Shown here one piece after another: positions 26,408 to 35,365 of a stretch of 64,000 nucleotides of DNA. Position 1 is the first letter of the stretch. The number at the start of each line of letters is the position of its first letter. The notes beneath the pieces were generated by a model. That model ran no database searches. It saw only the letters and a program-made list of their open reading frames with translations, and was not told where the DNA came from. The stretch spans positions 1,178,001 to 1,242,000 of the forward strand of contig NZ_CP033334.1 of assembly GCF_013170705.1 (NCBI RefSeq). The letters run 5' to 3'. This DNA comes from Mesorhizobium loti. Its GTDB lineage: Bacteria > Pseudomonadota > Alphaproteobacteria > Rhizobiales > Rhizobiaceae. Both the position numbers and the translations under genes were made by a program.

Positions 26408-27859
26408 ATGGTCAAGACGCCGAAGATGCGACACTCGAAAAGCCGCCGCGAGCCGGTGACCATCGATCTCGAACCCGGCGCCGTCTCCCGTATCGTCGAC
26501 GAGGATGCCGCGAAGTCGCCAGCGACAAGCGAAGAAGCCCAGGCCGCGGAAGGGTCTCAAGCGGAGATTCCCGAGGAGCCGGTGCATGCCGACCAGACCG
26601 ACCTTGAACCCTGGGAACACGCCGATGCCGCCGGGCAGGCCGGGACAGAGCCGCCCGTGGAGGCCAAAGCCGCTGGGCCGGAGCTGCCCTATCCCGGTTC
26701 GGATGCACCGTCCGACGCCGCCAAGGCCTCGGACTACAATTTCGAGGACGCGTCGGCGAAGCGCGCCGACAACAGCAAGGCAAGAACCGAGACACGGGGC
26801 GAAAAAATGGCGCCGACTCCTCCTTCGGCAAGGCGTGGCGGCGTCAACGGCATTGCCGCCGGCCTTATCGGCGGCGTCATCGCGCTGGTCGGCGCCGGCG
26901 GCCTGCAGTTTGCGGGCCTGCTAGGCGCGCCCGGTTCCGGCACCGGCGTCTCACTCGACGGCGTCAATGGCGAGATCGCCTCGCTGAAGAGCGAAATCGC
27001 CGGCTTGAAGGAAACCGGCGGCAACAATGACGCGGCGGCCAAGATGGTCGGGCTTTCCTCGGGTCTGGAGCAGGTAAAGGCCGATGTCGCGGCGCTGAAA
27101 TCGGCGGTCGAGCAGGGTGGCGCCGGGCTTGCCGCACTCGGCGACAAGGTCAAGCAGATCGAAACCGCGCTCGCCGCTCTCGGCAAGGCCGGCAGCGCCG
27201 CACCTGTCGATCTCGGGCCGCTCAACGAAAAACTGGCCGATCTCGAGGCGCTGGTGAAATCAACAGACGAGGCGGCGAAGGCCAGGGATGGCCGGCTGAC
27301 CGCGCTGGAGCAGTCGGTGTCGCAGCTTTCCGGCAAGGTCGAGGCGGCTGCGGGTCAGCCCAAGATCGCGCTCGCCATTGCCGCGTCGGCCTTGAAGTCG
27401 GCGCTCGAACGCGGCGCGCCGTTCTCGGCGGAACTCGATACGCTGGCCGCGATCTCTCCCAACGCGCCTGAACTCGCGACCTTGCGGCCCTATGCCGAAA
27501 AGGGCGTTCCGACCCGCACCGAGATCGCCTCGCAGATGGATGCCGCCGCCAATGCCATGGTCGCCGCCGCCACGCCGGTCGACCAGAATGCCGGCTTCCT
27601 GCAGAACCTGATGTCGAGCGCCGAATCGCTGGTCAAGGTCCGGCCGATCGGCGCCGTCGAGGGTATGGGCGCACCCGAAACCGTGGCGCGCATGGAAGTG
27701 GCGGTCACCCAGGGCGACTATGCCAAGGCGCTCACCGAGTATAATTCGCTGCCTGAAGCGGCGAAGGCCGCGGGCGCCGACTTTGCCGGCAAACTGAAGG
27801 CGCGCATCGAGGTCGAAACCCAGGTCGACGCCCTGATCTCCGGCGCGATGAAGGCATGA
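26408..27859 (+). CDS. Bacterial mitofilin homologue (alpha-Mic60)
   Basis: The 483-residue protein has an acidic, disordered N-terminal region (1-135), one transmembrane helix at about 146-168 (IAAGLIGGVIALVGAGG), a heptad-rich coiled coil (about 180-320) and a C-terminal helical mitofilin-like domain (about 330-480). This architecture and the position between hemD and hemY match alpha-Mic60, the bacterial relative of the cristae-shaping Mic60. In phototrophs it shapes intracytoplasmic membranes; its role in a non-phototrophic rhizobium is unknown. Periplasmic exposure of the coiled coil is inferred. Confidence 0.85.
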   Translation: MVKTPKMRHSKSRREPVTIDLEPGAVSRIVDEDAAKSPATSEEAQAAEGSQAEIPEEPVHADQTDLEPWEHADAAGQAGTEPPVEAKAAGPELPYPGSDAPSDAAKASDYNFEDASAKRADNSKARTETRGEKMAPTPPSARRGGVNGIAAGLIGGVIALVGAGGLQFAGLLGAPGSGTGVSLDGVNGEIASLKSEIAGLKETGGNNDAAAKMVGLSSGLEQVKADVAALKSAVEQGGAGLAALGDKVKQIETALAALGKAGSAAPVDLGPLNEKLADLEALVKSTDEAAKARDGRLTALEQSVSQLSGKVEAAAGQPKIALAIAASALKSALERGAPFSAELDTLAAISPNAPELATLRPYAEKGVPTRTEIASQMDAAANAMVAAATPVDQNAGFLQNLMSSAESLVKVRPIGAVEGMGAPETVARMEVAVTQGDYAKALTEYNSLPEAAKAAGADFAGKLKARIEVETQVDALISGAMKA

Positions 27860-27869
27860 GGGCAACACG

Positions 27870-29471
27870 ATGATCCGCCTGCTCGCCTTCCTCATCGTCG
27901 TCTTTGCGCTCGGGCTGGGCTTTGCCTGGCTGGCCGACCGGCCGGGCGACATGGTCGTCACCTTCAACGGCTATCAGTACCAGGTCAGCCTGATGGTGGC
28001 TGCGGTGGCCATCGTCGCCGTCGTCGCCGCGGTGATGATCCTGTGGTGGCTGGTCAGGTCGCTGTGGAACAGCCCCTACACCATCTCGCGTTATTTCCGC
28101 GTGCGCCGCCGCGACCGCGGCTACCAGGCGCTGTCGACCGGCATGATCGCCGCCGGCGCCGGCGATGGCGCGCTGGCCCGCAAGAAGACCAAGGAAGCGG
28201 CTAAACTGATCCGTTCCGACCAGGAGCCGCTGATCCATCTGCTCGAGGCGCAGGCGTCGCTGCTCGAAGGCGACCATGAAGGCGCGCGGCAGAAATTCGA
28301 GAGCATGCTCGACGATCCCGAAATGCGGCTGCTCGGCCTGCGCGGGCTTTATCTCGAAGCCGAACGGCTGGGCGACCGCAATGCCGCCCGCCACTATGCG
28401 GGCCGTGCCGCCGCCGTTGCGCCGCAACTGGCCTGGGCGGCCGAATCGACGCTCGAGGAGTTGACGGCGCGCGGTGACTGGGACGGCGCCTTGAAGCTGG
28501 TCGACGCGCAGAAGTCGACGCGGCAGATCGAACGCGACGCCGCCAGCCGCCGTCGCGCCGTGCTGTTGACCGCCAAGGCGCAATCGCTCGCCGACAGCGA
28601 TCCCGCCGCCGCCAGGACGGCGGCGCTGGAGGCGAACAAGCTCAGGCCGGATTTCGCGCCGGCCGCCGTCGCCGCCGCGGCAGCGCTCTTCAAGCAGAAC
28701 GATGTGCGAAAAGGCTCCAAGATCCTGGAGACGGCGTGGAGGGCCGAGCCGCATCCCGAGATCGCCGAGCTCTATACCCATGCGCGTCCGGGTGACGCCG
28801 TGCTCGACCGGCTCAACAGGGCGAAGAAGCTGCAGGAGATAAAGAAGAACCACGCCGAATCCTCGATGACGGTGGCGCGTGCGGCGCTCGACGCGCAGGA
28901 TTTTTCGACCGCCCGCAGCGAAGCCGAGGCCGCGATCCGGATGGACCGCCGCGAGGGGGCGTACCTGCTTCTGGCCGATATCGAGGAGGCCGAGACCGGT
29001 GACCAGGGCAAGGTTCGGCAATTGCTCTCCAAGGCTTTGCGGGCACCCCGGGACCCGGCCTGGGTGGCCGACGGCGTCGTGTCGGAACGCTGGGCGCCGG
29101 TGTCGCCGGTCACCGGACGGCTTGACGCCTTCGAGTGGCGCGCGCCGATGGAGCGGCTTGGCCAGTTGATCGACAGCCGTGACGATGCGCCTGACGCCGC
29201 CGTGCCGGTCATCGAAGCGCTGGCGAAGCCGGCCAGCGAAAAGCCGATCGACGTGATCGATCATGCCGCCCCGGCCAATGAGGTGAGGGGCAAGGACGTC
29301 GAGAGCCGCGAGGACCATGTTACCCCGGTCACGGCGGCTGCGTTCGCGGCGGTGCCATCCGATGCCGAGGCCGTGGAGCCGGCGGAGGAACTGACGCGCC
29401 TGCCGGACGATCCCGGCGTCGATCCGGACGACGAGGCGGAGAAGTCGCCGCGCCGGTTCCGGCTGTTTTGA
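27870..29471 (+). CDS. HemY-like N-terminal membrane/TPR protein
   Basis: The 533-residue protein starts with two membrane helices (1-22 and 43-65), the HemY N-terminal arrangement, followed by TPR-like repeats (about 110-360) and a long acidic tail ending PRRFRLF. It is unrelated to the protoporphyrinogen oxidase also called HemY. Its function is unknown, but the gene is tied to the haem/mic60 region across alphaproteobacteria. It starts ten bases after mic60, so the two are cotranscribed. The membrane anchor and TPRs suggest a scaffolding role. Confidence 0.85.
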   Translation: MIRLLAFLIVVFALGLGFAWLADRPGDMVVTFNGYQYQVSLMVAAVAIVAVVAAVMILWWLVRSLWNSPYTISRYFRVRRRDRGYQALSTGMIAAGAGDGALARKKTKEAAKLIRSDQEPLIHLLEAQASLLEGDHEGARQKFESMLDDPEMRLLGLRGLYLEAERLGDRNAARHYAGRAAAVAPQLAWAAESTLEELTARGDWDGALKLVDAQKSTRQIERDAASRRRAVLLTAKAQSLADSDPAAARTAALEANKLRPDFAPAAVAAAAALFKQNDVRKGSKILETAWRAEPHPEIAELYTHARPGDAVLDRLNRAKKLQEIKKNHAESSMTVARAALDAQDFSTARSEAEAAIRMDRREGAYLLLADIEEAETGDQGKVRQLLSKALRAPRDPAWVADGVVSERWAPVSPVTGRLDAFEWRAPMERLGQLIDSRDDAPDAAVPVIEALAKPASEKPIDVIDHAAPANEVRGKDVESREDHVTPVTAAAFAAVPSDAEAVEPAEELTRLPDDPGVDPDDEAEKSPRRFRLF

Positions 29472-29508
29472 TTTGGGCAGGCCCGGTGGGCCGTTTGGGA
29501 ATGGATTG

Positions 29509-29988
29509 ATGTTCGAACGCGTTCTGTCGTTTCTCAGGGACCTGCCGGCCGGCGCCGGCGCGCATGCCAGCACGGACGATCCTCGTGTCGCCGCCTCGGC
29601 GCTGCTCTACCATGTGATGAATGCCGACGGCGTGCGCCAGGACGTCGAGTGGGAGCGGTTCAAGGCGGTGCTGGCGGAGAGCTATTCGATCAGTGGCGCC
29701 GAACTGGAAGCGCTCGCCGCCGCCGGCGAACGCGCCGACAACGAGGCGATCGATCTCTACGCCTTCACCAGCGTGCTCAAGCGCCATCTCGACGCCGAGG
29801 GGCGCAAGGCGTTCATCGGCCTGATGTGGGAGATCGTCTATGCCGATGGCGAGTTGCATGAGCTCGAGGACAATACGGTTTGGCGTGTCGCCGAGCTGAT
29901 CGGCGTCGAGCGCCATGACCGGGTCGAGGCGCGCCGCAAGGCGGCGGCGCATGCGCCGGGCGCACGTGGAACATCCAGCGACGAATAG
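29509..29988 (+). CDS. TerB-family protein
   Basis: The 159-residue protein is a TerB-type helical bundle. The motif VMNADGVRQDVEWERFK (about 36-52) and the paired EIVYADGELHELEDNTVWRVAELI are classical, with acidic residues that would bind a metal. TerB proteins are linked to tellurite and stress response, but stand-alone copies in rhizobia have no set function. ATG 29509 is preferred over TTG 29473. It follows the HemY-like gene closely and may share its transcript. Confidence 0.9.
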   Translation: MFERVLSFLRDLPAGAGAHASTDDPRVAASALLYHVMNADGVRQDVEWERFKAVLAESYSISGAELEALAAAGERADNEAIDLYAFTSVLKRHLDAEGRKAFIGLMWEIVYADGELHELEDNTVWRVAELIGVERHDRVEARRKAAAHAPGARGTSSDE

Positions 29989-30006
29989 ACGGGATCTCGC
30001 CTACAG

Positions 30007-30744
30007 ATGCCGCACGGAACGCGTTCGAAGCCAAAAATCCTGATCGTGCTGCATCAGGAGAATTCGAGCCCCGGACGCGTCGGCCACATGCTCATCGAAG
30101 AGGGTTTCGAGCTTGACATCCGCCGGCCGCCGCTGGGCGACGCCTTGCCGGAAACGCTGGATGGCCATGCCGGCACGGTGGTGTTCGGCGGGCCGATGAG
30201 CGCCAATGACGAGGACGAGTTCGTCCGCCGCGAGACCGACTGGCTGGAGATTCCGCTCAGGGAGAACCGGCCATGTCTCGGCATCTGCCTCGGCGCGCAG
30301 ATGCTGGTCAACCATCTCGGCGGCAAGGTCGAGGGGCACGGCGAAGGGCTGGTCGAGATCGGCTGGTATCCGCTCAAGGCGACCGAGGCCGGCAAGAAAC
30401 TGATGCACTGGCCCGAAATGGTCTACCAGTTCCACCGCGAGGGCTTTTCGCTGCCGAGCGACGCGACGCTGCTGGCGACGGCCGATACCTACCCCAACCA
30501 GGCCTTCCGCTACGGAGACAATGCCTGGGGCATCCAGTTCCATGGCGAACTGACCCGGGTGATGATGCAGCGCTGGGTGGTACGCGGCGCGCATCGCTTT
30601 GAATTACCGGGCGCGCAGCCCGGCCGCGACCATCTCGGCGGCCGGCTGATCTGGGATATGCACCTGAAGCGCTGGCTGGACGAGTTTTTGCGGATGGTTT
30701 TTGGCCAACCGGCGGTGAGGCAGAGCAAAACCCAATTGCGTTGA
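30007..30744 (+). CDS. Class I glutamine amidotransferase-like protein
   Basis: The 245-residue protein is a stand-alone GATase-1 domain similar to GMP-synthase-type amidotransferases. The triad is visible: nucleophile Cys94 in CLGICLGAQM, His179 in GIQFHGE and Glu181. The N-terminal part (ILIVLHQENSSPGRVGHMLI) is typical of the single-domain subgroup that includes gamma-glutamyl hydrolases of polyamine catabolism and folate or purine enzymes. No synthetase domain is attached, so the acceptor is unknown. It starts 18 bases after the TerB gene. Confidence 0.88.
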   Translation: MPHGTRSKPKILIVLHQENSSPGRVGHMLIEEGFELDIRRPPLGDALPETLDGHAGTVVFGGPMSANDEDEFVRRETDWLEIPLRENRPCLGICLGAQMLVNHLGGKVEGHGEGLVEIGWYPLKATEAGKKLMHWPEMVYQFHREGFSLPSDATLLATADTYPNQAFRYGDNAWGIQFHGELTRVMMQRWVVRGAHRFELPGAQPGRDHLGGRLIWDMHLKRWLDEFLRMVFGQPAVRQSKTQLR

Positions 30745-30859
30745 ACCGCCGGGCTTGGCCCAAGAGCGGCTGAGAGCGGACGTTGTCCATTCGAAGTCGT
30801 CGCGGCCACACCGTGTGCTTCTATCGAGTTGTGTTCGACGAGAGCGGTTTCACACCTCG

Positions 30860-31801
30860 TTACCTGCGTTCTCGTCGGATCCATCCCCACGCTTGCGCCC
30901 CCGCTTTCGCGAGCAGCAGCCTGAACCATCTCAGGGCCCAGACCGGGGACGTGCGGACAGCGGCGCGCCACCAGCGACGGTAGTCGGGTATGTCGACAAG
31001 GGCGTGCCATGGTTTGCTGGGGCCTGAGAAATGCAACAGCCAAGGATCGCGACGCTGCAGTGCCGTGGCGGCCATATCGGCATGGCAGCGACGTGGCTCG
31101 CGCTCGAGGAACCACACCATGCTGTTCCAGCGCGGGTCCAGCAGAACGACGCGGCCTCTGAGCAGCAGGTTTATCGCATCCTGATCACGCCAGCGGAACC
31201 TATGGGGATGGTCCATTACAAGTTGCCCCGCCCGCTCGCCGAACCGTTCGCGACGAAGGGCGGCAAGGTCAAGCAGCAGCATGCCGGAGTTGACATAGGC
31301 GAAGTTGTCGAGGTCCCAGCCGAGCGCGTCGCGGACATGGAGGATATAGTCGGGTCGCCCGGTAACCCTCTCCTCGGCTATGGCCGCGTGCAGGCCCAAG
31401 TCCTGTACGGCGCCCACCACTGCATCGCCAAGATCGGCGGCGAGCAGCGGCCGGATGTCCGCTACCGCAAGGATGTCCGCATCGAGATATAGAACGCGAT
31501 CCAGGTCGGGAAGGAACTCGCCGAGTTGCAGCCGCAGCAACGCCGCTGGGGTAACGTGGTCGAAGAGCCCTATATTCCGAAACCGGTTCTCGACATAGTG
31601 CACGAAAAGGCGGTGTGGGGTCACACGCAGCGTTTCCAGGCGCCGGGAGCGGCGACTGGGTGGCTCGCCATAAAATACATGAAACGCCAATGGTGGCCCG
31701 GGCGAGAGATGGGCCAGCACCGAAGCGATCGTCACCGCCGCCTGGTCGACATTTCCACCGTCGACACAAAGGGCGACGCTGAGACAGGTGGTCATCTTCA
31801 T
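30860..31801 (-). CDS. Glycosyltransferase family 8 protein
   Basis: The 313-residue protein (from ATG 31801) is a GT8 enzyme of the kind that adds galactose or glucose to lipopolysaccharide. The DxD metal motif is Asp107-Ala-Asp109 in VLYLDADILAV, and the distal NSGMLLLDLAALR and LLHFSGPSKPWHAL regions are GT8 signatures. The frame is open 53 codons further upstream, but that stretch has no GT8 character. The direct neighbours are unrelated. Acceptor and donor cannot be told. Confidence 0.87.
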   Translation of the reverse strand: MKMTTCLSVALCVDGGNVDQAAVTIASVLAHLSPGPPLAFHVFYGEPPSRRSRRLETLRVTPHRLFVHYVENRFRNIGLFDHVTPAALLRLQLGEFLPDLDRVLYLDADILAVADIRPLLAADLGDAVVGAVQDLGLHAAIAEERVTGRPDYILHVRDALGWDLDNFAYVNSGMLLLDLAALRRERFGERAGQLVMDHPHRFRWRDQDAINLLLRGRVVLLDPRWNSMVWFLEREPRRCHADMAATALQRRDPWLLHFSGPSKPWHALVDIPDYRRWWRAAVRTSPVWALRWFRLLLAKAGAQAWGWIRRERR

Positions 31802-32066
31802 CCGCCCCAAGCGAGGGCTCCATCCGATCGCCAGAGCCGGCACGAGCGGCGTACCCGATTCGGGTTTCTCCTGGAAAGCGCCGGAAAAGACGCCGGCAAC
31901 GGAACGTCGACCGCGGGGAAAGTGGACGCGCCGGACAATGTCGATTTCCCACGCACTCAAGCCGACCTTCCACGTATAGCCGACATGTTTGCCGGATTGG
32001 CGCCTATCTCAGCCATTGCCGGCGCAAGCCGATTGCTCGGGGCAGCGACTCACATACGGGGTTGAA

Positions 32067-33305
32067 TCAGTTGCGCCCGTTCAAATGCCGCACCTTCCTT
32101 AGCGCCGGAAACAGGTACGCCCACAATCCGGCAACCGCGATGGCGCCGACGCCGCCGATGACCACCGCCGGCACGGTGCCGATCAGCGCCGCCATGGTGC
32201 CGGCGCGGAATTCGCCGACTTCGTTGGAGGCGCCGACGAAAACCTGATTGACGGCGTTGACGCGGCCGCGCACCGCGTCCGGCGTCCACAACTGGATCAG
32301 CGTCTCCCTGATGTAGACGCTGAACATGTCGGTGGCGCCGAGGAGCGCCAGCGCGACGATCGACAGCCAGGTGACGGTGGACAGGCCAAACAATACGGTG
32401 CAGGCGCCGAATGCCGCGACGAAGCCGAGCATGATCTTGCCGGCATTGTCACGAAGCGGATGCCCGGCGAGCCAGATGGCGACGCAGATGGCGCCGATAC
32501 CGGGGGCCGAGCGCAACAGGCCGAGGCCCCAGGGACCGAGTTCAAGAATATCGCGCGCATAGACGGGCAGCAGTGCCGAGGCGCCGGACAGGAGCACGGC
32601 GAAGAGGTCGAGCGAGATGGCGCCGAGCACGATCTTCTCGCTCCAGATGTAGCGGAAGCCGGCAAACAGCGTCTCCATCGTCGGCTTGTCGGTGGCGGTC
32701 TGCTGGGCGGGCTTGGGAATGGTGAAGATCAGCAGGCCGGCCACCAGCATCAGCACGGAGGCGACAGCGTATGCGGCTTCGGCCGAGACGCCATAGAGCA
32801 GGCCGCCGGCGACCGGTCCGATGATCGTCGCCGTCTGCCAGGCGGAGGAGTTCCACGCGATCGCGTTGCCGAAATCCTCCGGCGGCACCAGATTGGCGAA
32901 CAGCGACGACGAGGCCGGTCCGTAAAAGGCGCGCGCCATGCCGAACAACGCCAGGACGACGAAGATCGGCAGCGGACTGACAAGGCCGTGCAGCGTGAAG
33001 TACAGGAGCACGAGCGCACAGCTTGCCTCGACCACCGTAGCCAGAGCCATGATCAGGCGGCGGCCGAATCGGTCGGCGACGACACCCGTGACAAGCACCA
33101 AAAGCAGCGACGGCAGGAACTGGACAATGCCGACAATGCCAAGGTCGAAGGGATCGCGCGTCAAATCATAGATCTGCCAGCCGACGGCGACGGAGACGAT
33201 CATGGTCGCGAAAGTGGTGAGAAAGCGTGCCGTCCAGTAGCTGAGGAAGGCTTTGTGCCGGAAGGCGGCGTAGCGCTGCTCCGGCGAAGTTTTTACTGAT
33301 GTCAT
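32067..33305 (-). CDS. MFS transporter (EntS-like)
   Basis: The 412-residue protein has twelve predicted membrane helices of the major facilitator superfamily. The loop 2-3 motif is GVVADRFGRRLIMALA (about 72-87) and ATVVEASCALVLLYF follows. The overall pattern resembles the EntS/bacterial multidrug branch (MFS_3) of exporters. The substrate is unknown; no siderophore genes are near. It is preceded by 158 bases with no recognised feature. Confidence 0.88.
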   Translation of the reverse strand: MTSVKTSPEQRYAAFRHKAFLSYWTARFLTTFATMIVSVAVGWQIYDLTRDPFDLGIVGIVQFLPSLLLVLVTGVVADRFGRRLIMALATVVEASCALVLLYFTLHGLVSPLPIFVVLALFGMARAFYGPASSSLFANLVPPEDFGNAIAWNSSAWQTATIIGPVAGGLLYGVSAEAAYAVASVLMLVAGLLIFTIPKPAQQTATDKPTMETLFAGFRYIWSEKIVLGAISLDLFAVLLSGASALLPVYARDILELGPWGLGLLRSAPGIGAICVAIWLAGHPLRDNAGKIMLGFVAAFGACTVLFGLSTVTWLSIVALALLGATDMFSVYIRETLIQLWTPDAVRGRVNAVNQVFVGASNEVGEFRAGTMAALIGTVPAVVIGGVGAIAVAGLWAYLFPALRKVRHLNGRN

Positions 33306-33463
33306 GGAATGAGGCCCCGTTGCGATTGCACCGGCTGGCGGGGCACTTCCCGAATGGGCGCTGTTCCGGCCAATGAAACTTAGTAAAGTTCGGCGCGCAT
33401 ATGCGTTAAAATCGGTGCAGGATCAAGGGACCTTGCACCTTTTCCTTCTACCGCACGAGGAAG

Positions 33464-34564
33464 TTACTGCCGCAGCGTCGCCGAAATTGCTTCGAGCCCG
33501 CCTTTCAACTCGGCTTCCGTCGGCCAGCCGAAGCCGATCCGGAAGAAGCGCTTTTCCATCTCGAACCAGTGGCCGGGTCCGACATAGGCGCCGTGGTTCT
33601 CCAGCAGGTTCGCGTAGAAGCGGTCGAGGTCGAAGCCGGGTTCGACATTGAGGCGCGGGAAGCCGACGACACCGCCTTCGGGCCGCACCCAGTCGACCAG
33701 CGGTTCACGGTCGATCCAGGCCTGGACGATATCGCGGCGCTTGGCCATCTCGGGCAGCAGCGCAGCCAGGAACGTGTCCCGGCGCTCCAGCATGCCGCGC
33801 GCAATGCCTTCGTCGATGACGCTGCCGCAGATGCCGATCTGCTCCTTGGCGGCGAGGAATGTCTCCTGAAGGGCGGCATCCCTGGTGACCAGCCAGCCGA
33901 TGCGGATGCCGGGAATGCCGAAGGCCTTGGACAGCGACGAGACGCTGATCGCCTTCTTGCTCAGCGAGGCCGCCGACGGCAGACGCCTGCCATAGGAAAG
34001 ATCGCGATAGGTTTCGTCGACCAGCAAATGGCAGTTGTTGGCCTCGGCGAGCGCCACCAACGCGTCGAGATCGGCGCGCGACATCATCGTACCGGTCGGG
34101 TTGTGCGGGCAGGTGACGCTGATCAGTTTCGTGTTCGGCCGGATTGCCGCCTTGATGGCGTCGACATCGATGGCAAATCCGTTCTCGAAGGCGAGGTCGA
34201 CAAAGCTGATGGCGCAACCGATCGCGCGTGGCGTTTCGATGTTGGTGGCGTAGTTGGGCCTGATGACGACGAGATGGTCGCTCGCCGACAAAAGCGAAGT
34301 CGAGATGATGAACAGCGCGCCGGCGGCACCGGCGGTGACCAGCACGTCATCGGGCGAAATGCCGGCATCCTGCGCCGCGACCAGCGCGCGCAAGTCCTTG
34401 TCGCCGCGATGCTCGCCATAGAACAGCGTCAGATCCGGCAGCGACAGGCCGATGTCGGAAAGCTTCTGATCGGCGATCGAGCTTTCGGAGAGATTGTAGC
34501 GGATACGGTCGTAGCCGTATTCCTCCGGTGCTTCCTTCTCGATCACCATCCTGGTGTAGTTCAT
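33464..34564 (-). CDS. PLP-dependent aminotransferase (class I/II)
   Basis: The 366-residue protein is a fold-I aminotransferase. The PLP lysine is Lys213 in SSLSKAFGIPGIRIGW; NPTG (155-158) and Asp183 in VDETY are also present. It begins MNYTRMVIEKEAPEEYGYDRI and ATG 34564 lies in good context. It may act as an amino-acid or a capreomycidine-synthase-like transaminase; the substrate is unknown. The MucR terminator sits in the 124 bases upstream, so it has its own promoter. Confidence 0.9.
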   Translation of the reverse strand: MNYTRMVIEKEAPEEYGYDRIRYNLSESSIADQKLSDIGLSLPDLTLFYGEHRGDKDLRALVAAQDAGISPDDVLVTAGAAGALFIISTSLLSASDHLVVIRPNYATNIETPRAIGCAISFVDLAFENGFAIDVDAIKAAIRPNTKLISVTCPHNPTGTMMSRADLDALVALAEANNCHLLVDETYRDLSYGRRLPSAASLSKKAISVSSLSKAFGIPGIRIGWLVTRDAALQETFLAAKEQIGICGSVIDEGIARGMLERRDTFLAALLPEMAKRRDIVQAWIDREPLVDWVRPEGGVVGFPRLNVEPGFDLDRFYANLLENHGAYVGPGHWFEMEKRFFRIGFGWPTEAELKGGLEAISATLRQ

Positions 34565-34614
34565 GGCTTCGCTTCCCCCAAAACCTGTCCGGTTCATCCA
34601 AGCCACAAAAACGT

Positions 34615-34648
34615 GAAGCCTGCCAAGGCGAATTCGCCGGCAGGCTTC
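34615..34648 (-). terminator. Terminator after mucR
   Basis: On the minus strand GAAGCCTGCC (34648-34639) pairs with GGCAGGCTTC (34624-34615), with an inner palindrome, and is followed by ACGTTTTTG. It lies 40 bases after the mucR stop. Confidence 0.75.
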
Positions 34649-34688
34649 TGTTCCAGTCGTCCTAACGATTGGCTCAGGACCGATCTTC

Positions 34689-35153
34689 TCAGGCCGAAAC
34701 CTTGGCCTTCCGGCCCTTGGCCTTGACGGGCACCACTTCGACGGCCTTGCGGCCGAGGCCGATCGACTTCGCCAGTTCCGAGCGTGAGGCCGCATAGTTG
34801 GGCGCAACCATCGGATAGTCCGCCGGCAAGCCCCATTTGGCGCGATAGGCGTCCGGCGTCAGGCCGAAATGCACGCCGAGATGGCGCTTCAGCGATTTGA
34901 ACTTCTTGCCGTCCTCGAGGCAGATGATGAAATCCGGCGTCACCGACTTCTTCGGGTTGACAGCGGGAACCAGGGGGACCGCCACCGGCACGGCCGGCTT
35001 TCCGAGCCCGCCGATCGAGGTGGCGACGCTGGCGATGAGGTCGGCAAGGCCGGAGACGGGCAGGCGATTCTTCTCGACGTAAGCGGACACGATATGGGCG
35101 GTCAGCTCGAGAAGGTCGATGTCTTTGCGAGCGTCGTTGCTATCGTCGGTCAA
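34689..35153 (-). CDS. mucR: MucR/Ros-family zinc-finger regulator
   Basis: The 154-residue protein is a Ros/MucR regulator, a global repressor of exopolysaccharide, motility and virulence or symbiosis genes. The finger is Cys78-x2-Asp81-x9-His91-x3-His95 (CLEDGKKFKSLKRHLGVHFG), with Asp replacing the second Cys of Ros. The start is the TTG at 35153, preceded by GGAGG, with the protein beginning MTDDSNDARKDIDLLE; the longer ATG frame (35309) has unrelated composition. The last ~40 residues are basic. Its terminator is at 34615-34648. Confidence 0.93.
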   Translation of the reverse strand: MTDDSNDARKDIDLLELTAHIVSAYVEKNRLPVSGLADLIASVATSIGGLGKPAVPVAVPLVPAVNPKKSVTPDFIICLEDGKKFKSLKRHLGVHFGLTPDAYRAKWGLPADYPMVAPNYAASRSELAKSIGLGRKAVEVVPVKAKGRKAKVSA

Positions 35154-35365
35154 TGTTTTCCTCCGTCTGTGGCACACGGCCTCGAAAATCAGAATCGTTT
35201 TCGACGGCACGAGGCACAAATCAAAAATGCTGAAGCGTCTTAAGCGTATCCATTGGAGCACGCCGGGCGGTGCGGCGAAATTCCTAGTCGGCAAATCTGC
35301 ATAACGCAATGATTTAGCGCGCCGTCACACGCTATTTTGAACAACTATACTAAACTGTAATAATA

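Noticed and set aside
27732..29573. Long minus-strand frame across mic60 and the HemY-like gene
   Set aside because: It is antisense to two supported genes and has low-complexity Arg/Gly composition.
33373..33651. Plus-strand frame between MFS and aminotransferase genes
   Set aside because: It runs into the aminotransferase gene in antisense and becomes Ser/Arg low complexity.
34565..34807. N-terminal extension of the aminotransferase into mucR
   Set aside because: The extension overlaps MucR and its terminator and has no family similarity; ATG 34564 is a good start.
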